Source: Micromonospora gifhornensis
GTDB taxonomy: Bacteria > Actinomycetota > Actinomycetes > Mycobacteriales > Micromonosporaceae
DNA length: 64,000 bases
Assembly: GCF_016863515.1 (NCBI RefSeq)
Contig: NZ_BOPA01000001.1
Location: forward strand, 28,999 to 92,998
Direction of reading: 5' to 3'
Shown piece after piece: positions 56,570 to 64,000 of this stretch (position 1 is the first letter of the stretch; each line of letters starts with the position of its first letter). A program made the translations under genes and the position numbers. Below the pieces are notes generated by a model, which saw nothing but the letters and a program-made list of their open reading frames with translations, was not told the origin of the DNA and ran no database searches.

Positions 56570-56595
56570 AACGCCGGGGCTGGGGGCATGATTCC
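56570..56595 (-). promoter_or_regulatory. SigR/ECF-type promoter motif, distal
   Basis: Minus-strand GGAAT (56591-56595), 17 bases, CGTT (56570-56573). It has the same layout as the proximal motif, exactly 80 bases away. Confidence 0.6.
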
Positions 56596-56675
56596 GCCAC
56601 CACGGTGACCCAGCCCACTGGCCACCGGGGCATCCGTCGGACATATCGCCTGAAGCGTCGCCGTCCGCCCTCGCT

Positions 56676-56730
56676 GTTACGCCGAAACGGCGGGGTCCAG
56701 AGCGGCAGGAAACCGCCATTCCGGCGTAAC
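56676..56730. terminator. Inverted repeat after the hexosaminidase gene
   Basis: GTTACGCCG-AAA-CGGCGG (56676-56693) faces CCGCC-ATT-CCGGCGTAAC (56713-56730). It lies 31 bases beyond the hexosaminidase stop on the minus strand, so it is a likely terminator. Confidence 0.5.
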
Positions 56731-56760
56731 GGAGTCGATCACGCCGGTCAGGTGGGTCCG

Positions 56761-58626
56761 TCACCCTTGGGCGGTATGGGGCGCGCTTTCGGCAGGCGGC
56801 GCGGGTCGGGGCGCGGGGACCGAGGGCTGCGCCGGCCAGGGTAGGTCGGGCGAGCGGTGGAAGGCGATGCCCGCCGCTGTCCAGCGCGGGGCGTGGCCGG
56901 CCAGTCGCTGCCGAAAGTCGGACCAGTCGTGAGCGGCCCGGTCGGACTGGGCGGCCGCGTCGGACTGGGTGGACCGGTGGGCCAGGTCCGATGGGGCGGC
57001 CTCGCCAGACTGTGCGGATCGGGCGGACCGGTGGGGCTGGGCGGACGGGGGTGACCAGGCCAGTTCGGCGATCGCGGGTAGGCGGGGGAAGAGCATGAAC
57101 TCGATCTCGGAGCGGGTGGTCACGGACTCCGTCCAGAGCGGTGCCTCGACGCCGAGCACCGCCTCGGCCGGTACGTCGGTCAGGTGGGTGGCGGGGTCCC
57201 AGCCGTACGCCTGGTGCACGTCGATGTGGGCGGCCCAGTCATGCCCGATCGGGGTGTCCGGGGCGTACTTCATGTCCAGGTAGGCGTGGTTGGCGGGGGA
57301 GAGGATCAGTTTGGCGCCCCGGCGTACCGCGTCGGCGGTGGTCGGGTCGTCGGGGCGGGTGCCCCACCATTGCAGGACCCGGCCGTCGGCGTGCGCGGCG
57401 GGGGCGATCTGGTGCCAGCCGATGACCGTCTTGCCGAGCCCGGTCACGATCCGTTGTACCCGTTCGACGAAGCGGGTGTAGACCTCGGCGGGCACCTTGA
57501 ACGCCTCGTCGCCGCCGATGTGCAGCCACGGGCCGGGGGTGAGCGCGGCGAGTTCGCCGAGCACGTCGGCGACGAAGTCGTACGTCCGCTCGCTCGTCGG
57601 GTCGACGTAGCTGAACCCGATCTCGGTGCCGGCGTACGGCGACGGGGTTGTTCCCGGCGGTGCCAGCTCAGGGTGGGCGACCAGCGCGGCGTTGGTGTGG
57701 CCGGGCAGGTCGATCTCGGGGATGACGGTGATGTGCCGGGCGGCGGCGTACGCCACGATGCGCCGGTAGTCGGCCTGGGTGTAGTGCCCGCCGGGACCAC
57801 CACCGACCTCGGTCGCGCCGCCGACGGCGGCCAGTCGGGGCCAGGAGTCGATGGCGATCCGCCACCCCTGGTCGTCGGTGAGGTGCAGGTGCAGCCGGTT
57901 GAGCTTGTACCGGGCCAGGTGGTCGATCACCCGCAGCACGTCGGCGACGCCGAAGAAGTGCCGGGCCACGTCGAGCATGGCGCCTCGGTGCGGGTACCGG
58001 GGGCGGTCGAGGATCGACCCTCCGGGCAGCACCCACCGCTCGGCGACCGGCGTGCGGCTCTCGATGGCGGCGGGTAGCAGTTGGCGCAGCGTCTGCACCC
58101 CGTGGTGCAGACCGGCGGCGGTGCGGGCGCGCAGGCGTACCCCGTCCCGTGTGACATCGAGCCGGTAGCCCTCGGCGCCGAGGTCGGCCTCATCGGTCAG
58201 TTGCAGGGCGATGCCGCCGGCCGGCGGTTGCCCGACGACGTCGGTCACCGGCAACGGGTACCCGGTGGCCGGGCGGAGCAGCGCGGCGAGTTGCTCGCCG
58301 ACGGCCAGTGCGGCCGGGTCGGCGCTGACCCGGATCACCGCGTCGGCGGGCAGCACATGGTCGGCGTCGGGATCCGGCGCGACCCGCTCGGGCGCCGGGA
58401 CCACCGCGCCGAGCCGTACCGCCGCGCCGAGCCGGACCGGCGCGGCCGGGGCGAGCTGCGTCGCCGCCGCCCGGTCCGCCGCGCCCGCCAACTCCCCGGC
58501 GGTACGCGTGGCGGTGCTCTCGGCCGGGTGCAGCGGCTGCGGTGGGGTGCTGCTGGGCGGCGACGACAACGAGGGCTCCGAGGACAACGACGGCTCCGAG
58601 GGGTGTATTCGCGGCAGGGGTGGCAA
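56761..58626 (-). CDS. Beta-N-acetylhexosaminidase (GH20)
   Basis: A protein of up to 621 residues. The GH20 core includes YPHRGAMLDVARHFFGV, HLHLTDDQGWRI, PEIDLPGHTNAAL and the catalytic Asp-Glu in WLHIGGDEAFKV near residue 385. It removes GlcNAc/GalNAc from chitin or cell-wall oligosaccharides. No signal peptide is seen. The N-terminus is unsure: TTG 58626 adds a Ser/Pro-rich segment with two SEPSLSS units; an internal GTG near residue 64 is possible. Residues 555-585 are low-complexity. Confidence 0.85.
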   Translation of the reverse strand: MPPLPRIHPSEPSLSSEPSLSSPPSSTPPQPLHPAESTATRTAGELAGAADRAAATQLAPAAPVRLGAAVRLGAVVPAPERVAPDPDADHVLPADAVIRVSADPAALAVGEQLAALLRPATGYPLPVTDVVGQPPAGGIALQLTDEADLGAEGYRLDVTRDGVRLRARTAAGLHHGVQTLRQLLPAAIESRTPVAERWVLPGGSILDRPRYPHRGAMLDVARHFFGVADVLRVIDHLARYKLNRLHLHLTDDQGWRIAIDSWPRLAAVGGATEVGGGPGGHYTQADYRRIVAYAAARHITVIPEIDLPGHTNAALVAHPELAPPGTTPSPYAGTEIGFSYVDPTSERTYDFVADVLGELAALTPGPWLHIGGDEAFKVPAEVYTRFVERVQRIVTGLGKTVIGWHQIAPAAHADGRVLQWWGTRPDDPTTADAVRRGAKLILSPANHAYLDMKYAPDTPIGHDWAAHIDVHQAYGWDPATHLTDVPAEAVLGVEAPLWTESVTTRSEIEFMLFPRLPAIAELAWSPPSAQPHRSARSAQSGEAAPSDLAHRSTQSDAAAQSDRAAHDWSDFRQRLAGHAPRWTAAGIAFHRSPDLPWPAQPSVPAPRPAPPAESAPHTAQG

Positions 58627-58897
58627 TGGTGCGAGGTGTGGTCACAATGCGTGTCGTCAAGAGTACGGCGAGGCCGTCCAATGCGTATTCGTGCGTATGG
58701 AAACGTTCCCAGAAACCACGACGATCGCGGACAGTCGTGATTGCTGTGCCTATTGTCACCGAACGGCCCCGAGCCACTCGTTGTTCGCTTAACCTTCGCC
58801 CACCGATCGGTACAACTCCCTGGATTGCCGGCAAGTACTTCCGGGGTACAAAACTGAACCTTCGTTAAGTGTCAGTCCGGGCGCGTGGGAGGCTCTG
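58627..58897. other. Spacer before ppdK without a supported gene
   Basis: A 271-base divergent spacer between the hexosaminidase and ppdK starts. It is richer in A+T than its surroundings from about 58640 to 58870 and should hold the ppdK promoter; TTGCCG near 58826 with TACAAA about 16 bases on is the best candidate. I see no gene and no clear repeat. Confidence 0.45.
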
Positions 58898-61606
<2,709 letters not shown>

Positions 61607-61650
61607 ACTGATCGGGTCGGCGGGCGATCGTCCGCCGACCCGGCCGGTGC

Positions 61651-62154
61651 TCAGATCGGTGGCCGCCGCCAGGTGATGTGCGGGTCCCGACGGGGACGTG
61701 GGCCGGGCAGGCTGGCCATCGGGGTGCGTACGGCCAGCGGGGCGCGCCCGTCGGTCTGCAGCGGTGGCATCGGCGTCGATCGGCGGCAGGCGGCAAGCGT
61801 CGGCCCGGCCCGATGCACCATCGCCAGCGCCTCCTCGCGCAGCGCCACCAGGTCGGCGCCGGGGGCGGTGACCACGGTCAACAGGACATCCCCGCCGGCC
61901 GGATAGGTGATCACACAACCGGCTGCGGTGTGCACCACGGACTCGTGGAACGGGCCCTGCCGGACCGTTGCCGCCATCCGGTTGCCGACGCCGAAGTTCG
62001 CGGCGGCCAGGGCTGCCAGGTAGGTGGCGTCCGTCGTGGGCAGGTCGCTGGAAATCAACAGGCCGTCCGTGCCGGCGAGCACCGCGCCGGTGACCTCGGG
62101 TCGGCGTCGGCGCAGCGCCTGCAACTCGGTGCCCATCATCGTTTCCGCGTTCAC
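61651..62154 (-). CDS. Roadblock/LC7 domain protein
   Basis: A 167-residue protein. Residues 1-120 form the roadblock fold (GAVLAGTDGLLISSDLPTTDATYLAALAAANFGVGNRMA); residues 121-167 are a Pro/Arg-rich tail. Roadblock proteins regulate small MglA-type GTPases, but none of the usual conservon partners (histidine kinase, DUF742, GTPase) is adjacent. GTG 62154 has GGGAGA upstream. Confidence 0.83.
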   Translation of the reverse strand: MNAETMMGTELQALRRRRPEVTGAVLAGTDGLLISSDLPTTDATYLAALAAANFGVGNRMAATVRQGPFHESVVHTAAGCVITYPAGGDVLLTVVTAPGADLVALREEALAMVHRAGPTLAACRRSTPMPPLQTDGRAPLAVRTPMASLPGPRPRRDPHITWRRPPI

Positions 62155-62444
62155 GAGCGTGTCTCTCCCACCGGTCGTGTCTCCGCCTCAACAGGTGACG
62201 TTCCGCGTTGGCGACGCTACCCGTGGGCGTCGATAAACGCGATCCCGTGACCGTCGGCAATCGGACGACAACTCTAGTCTGATCGGAGGATGTGAACTCG
62301 TCGGCCTCAGTTCGTCGTCGCGCCGTCCGGCGCGGTCGGGCGTAACCTGATGCTCGCCGGAGGACCGTCGTCGCAAAGGGGTGGCCGGATGAGTGTGCGT
62401 ACCGGGCTGTCGGGTCCTGCCGGTGACCGACCGGAGGTGTCGGC

Positions 62445-62798
62445 ATGACCGTCGTCTGGGCGAGCCTGACCATCGACGCCCGCGATCCGGCCCGGTTGGC
62501 CCGCTGGTGGGCCGAGGCGCTCGGCTACCAGGTGATCACCGAGCAGCCCGACGAGGTGGAGATCCGGCAGTCCGTCGACCGGCTGCCCGGCATCGTCTTC
62601 GTACCGGTCACCGGTGCCAAGGAGAGCAAGAACCGGCTCCACCTCGACCTGCGCCCGGCCGACCGGGAGGCCGAGGTGGAACGGCTCGTCGACATGGGTG
62701 CCCGGCACGTCGACGTGGGCCAGGACGGTACCGACTGGACGGTGCTCGCCGACCCGGAGGGCAACGAGTTCTGCATACTCGCACCGCGTGACGACTGA
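62445..62798 (+). CDS. VOC family (glyoxalase-like) protein
   Basis: A 117-residue protein of the Glyoxalase_6 type: WASLTIDARDPARLARWWAEALGYQV, LHLDLRPADREAEVERLVDMGAR and VLADPEGNEFCILAP. Substrate unknown. CCGGAGGTG precedes the ATG. A 19-32 residue frame (62389 or 62350 to 62448) ends in ATGA over this start, possibly a leader. It overlaps the dgt start by 11 bases. Confidence 0.85.
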   Translation: MTVVWASLTIDARDPARLARWWAEALGYQVITEQPDEVEIRQSVDRLPGIVFVPVTGAKESKNRLHLDLRPADREAEVERLVDMGARHVDVGQDGTDWTVLADPEGNEFCILAPRDD

Positions 62799-64000
62799 CG
62801 CGCAGCGGCGGGTGACGGAGCCGGTCAAGGACGCCGGGGGAGGCCGTTCGCCGTACGAGCGGGACCGGGCCCGGGTGCTGCACTCGGCGGCGTTCCGCCG
62901 GCTCGCCGCGAAGACCCAGGTGCACACGGCCGGCACGGACGACTTCCTGCGTACCCGGCTGACCCACTCGCTGGAGGTGGCCCAGATCGCCCGGGAGATG
63001 GGCGCGCGGCTGGGCTGTGATCCGGACGTCGTGGACACCGCCGGGTTGGCGCACGACCTGGGACACCCGCCGTTCGGACACAACGGCGAGGCCGCCCTGG
63101 ACACGGTGGCCGCCGCCTGCGGCGGCTTCGAGGGCAACGCGCAGACGCTGCGGGTGCTGACCCGCCTGGAAGCCAAGGTGTACGACGCCGACGGCACCTC
63201 GGTCGGGCTCAACCTCACCCGCGCCTGCCTCGACGCGGTCAGCAAGTACCCGTGGCCACGCCGGCCGGGCCGGCGCAAGTTCGGGGTGTACGCCGACGAC
63301 CGGCCGGTCTTCGACTGGCTGCGCCAGGGTGCGCCGCCCGGCGAGCGGCGCTGCCTGGAGGCGCAGGTGATGGACTGGGCCGACGACGTCGCGTACTCGG
63401 TGCACGACGTGGAGGACGGCATCCACGGCGGATACCTCACGTTGGGGTTGCTGCTCGCCGACGCCGACGAGCGGGCCGCCCTCTGCGCCGACGTGGCCGC
63501 CACCTACTCCGCCGAGCCGCCCGACTACCTCGGCCAGGTGTTGATGGAGGTGCTGGCCGACCCGCTGCTCGCCCCGCTGGCCGGCTACGACGGCAGCCAC
63601 CGCGCCCAGGCCGCGCTCAAGGCCACGACCAGCGTGCTCACCGGCCGCTTCGTGGCGGACGCGGTCGCCGCCACCACCGCCCGGTTCGGTCCCGGACCGC
63701 ACCGTCGCTACGCGGCCGATCTCGTGGTGCCCCGCTCGCTGCGGGCCCGGTGCGCCCTGCTCAAGGGCATCGCCCTGCGCTACGTCATGCGTCGCCCCGG
63801 GGCCCAGGGGCGCTACCAGCGGCAACAGGAGATCATCACCGACCTGGTACGGGTGCTCACCGATCAGGCCCCCGAGGCCCTCGACCCGGTGTTCGCCCCG
63901 CTGTGGCACGCCGCCCCGGACGACGCGGGCCGGCTGCGGGTGGTGGTCGACCAGGTGGCCTCCCTCACCGACCCGGCCGCCCTGGCCTGGCACGCCCGCC
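62788..64000 (+). CDS. dgt: Deoxyguanosinetriphosphate triphosphohydrolase-like protein, 3' end outside window
   Basis: 404 codons are visible and the frame is open to the window edge. It begins with GTG inside the VOC gene; RSPYERDRARVLHSAAFRRLAAKTQVHT is the family N-terminus, followed by the HD-domain metal ligands H in TRLTHSLEVAQIAR and HD in AHDLGHPPFGHNGE, and later QVMDWADDVAYSVHDVEDG. It hydrolyses dNTPs to nucleoside and triphosphate. In many actinomycetes it precedes dnaG, which would lie next. Confidence 0.93.
   Translation, partial: MTTDAQRRVTEPVKDAGGGRSPYERDRARVLHSAAFRRLAAKTQVHTAGTDDFLRTRLTHSLEVAQIAREMGARLGCDPDVVDTAGLAHDLGHPPFGHNGEAALDTVAAACGGFEGNAQTLRVLTRLEAKVYDADGTSVGLNLTRACLDAVSKYPWPRRPGRRKFGVYADDRPVFDWLRQGAPPGERRCLEAQVMDWADDVAYSVHDVEDGIHGGYLTLGLLLADADERAALCADVAATYSAEPPDYLGQVLMEVLADPLLAPLAGYDGSHRAQAALKATTSVLTGRFVADAVAATTARFGPGPHRRYAADLVVPRSLRARCALLKGIALRYVMRRPGAQGRYQRQQEIITDLVRVLTDQAPEALDPVFAPLWHAAPDDAGRLRVVVDQVASLTDPAALAWHAR

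Noticed and set aside
55673..56764. 363-residue version of the C39-like protein
   Set aside because: The extension removes the signal peptide from the N-terminus and covers the promoter motifs; ATG 56326 has a ribosome binding site and a proper signal sequence.

Overview
The window reads as a chromosomal segment of a very G+C-rich actinomycete, most probably a member of the Micromonosporaceae (Micromonospora or Salinispora type). The reasons are the codon bias (third positions almost always G or C), frequent GTG starts, 4-base GTGA/ATGA gene overlaps, the actinobacterial order nadD-rsfS, comEA-comEC-holA-rpsT, hrcA-dnaJ-rsmE and phoH-ybeY-corC-era-recO-uppS, and a family of GTTAA-AAGGGGCCCTT intergenic elements. 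The genus is inference. I see no rRNA or tRNA genes, no insertion sequence, no prophage, no CRISPR array and no biosynthetic cluster. This is core housekeeping DNA, and its unusual content lies between the genes.

Layout. 1-4053: end of aminopeptidase N, nadD, rsfS and a histidine phosphatase. 4223-11441: DegV protein, a short-chain reductase, comEA-comEC (DNA uptake), holA, a membrane protein and rpsT. 11565-20051: an APH-fold kinase, a DUF4240 protein, lepA, a GlsB-type membrane protein, a PhyH-type dioxygenase, a lysozyme-like membrane protein, an enoyl-CoA hydratase and hemW. 20067-32195: DUF4870 protein, hrcA (with CIRCE)-dnaJ-rsmE, an SDR, HIT protein and serine hydrolase, then phoH-ybeY-corC-cytidine-deaminase-like-era and an acyltransferase. 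32182-36600: DUF4097 lipoprotein, recO-uppS, a small membrane protein and gnd. 36906-39998: a ykoEDC-type ECF transporter under a TPP riboswitch. 40201-45215: a permease pair, an alpha/beta hydrolase, a SIS protein and two membrane proteins. 45558-49019: a complete zinc module (znuA-znuC-znuB, a SmtB-type repressor, a 43-codon open frame, zur) with a Zur-type palindrome in the znuA promoter. 49088-55600: small genes, glyS, a frameshifted AbiEi/DUF559-like gene, dusB, and an XRE regulator with a SnoaL-like partner. 55673-64000: a secreted C39-like protease behind two SigR-type promoter motifs, a GH20 hexosaminidase, ppdK, a roadblock protein, a VOC protein and the start of dgt, which runs off the window.

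Three families of intergenic inverted elements recur. Family A (4083, 39170, 44525) has 21-23 bp arms that are identical over 21 bp. Family B (15851, 24676, 51825, 52950) has two half-sites at a 31-32 bp pitch; in two copies its last bases are exactly a TACACT -10 box six bases before a GTG start (the HIT gene and dusB). Family C (36792, 45269, 45404) has stem arms that changed between copies while staying complementary. Ten genes share a TANNNT box 6-7 bases before the start codon, which suggests leaderless transcription.

The strongest leads are the promoter-bearing family B elements, the 43-codon frame overlapping both zinc regulators, the paired SigR-like promoters, and the zinc-site-less cytidine deaminase kept next to era.
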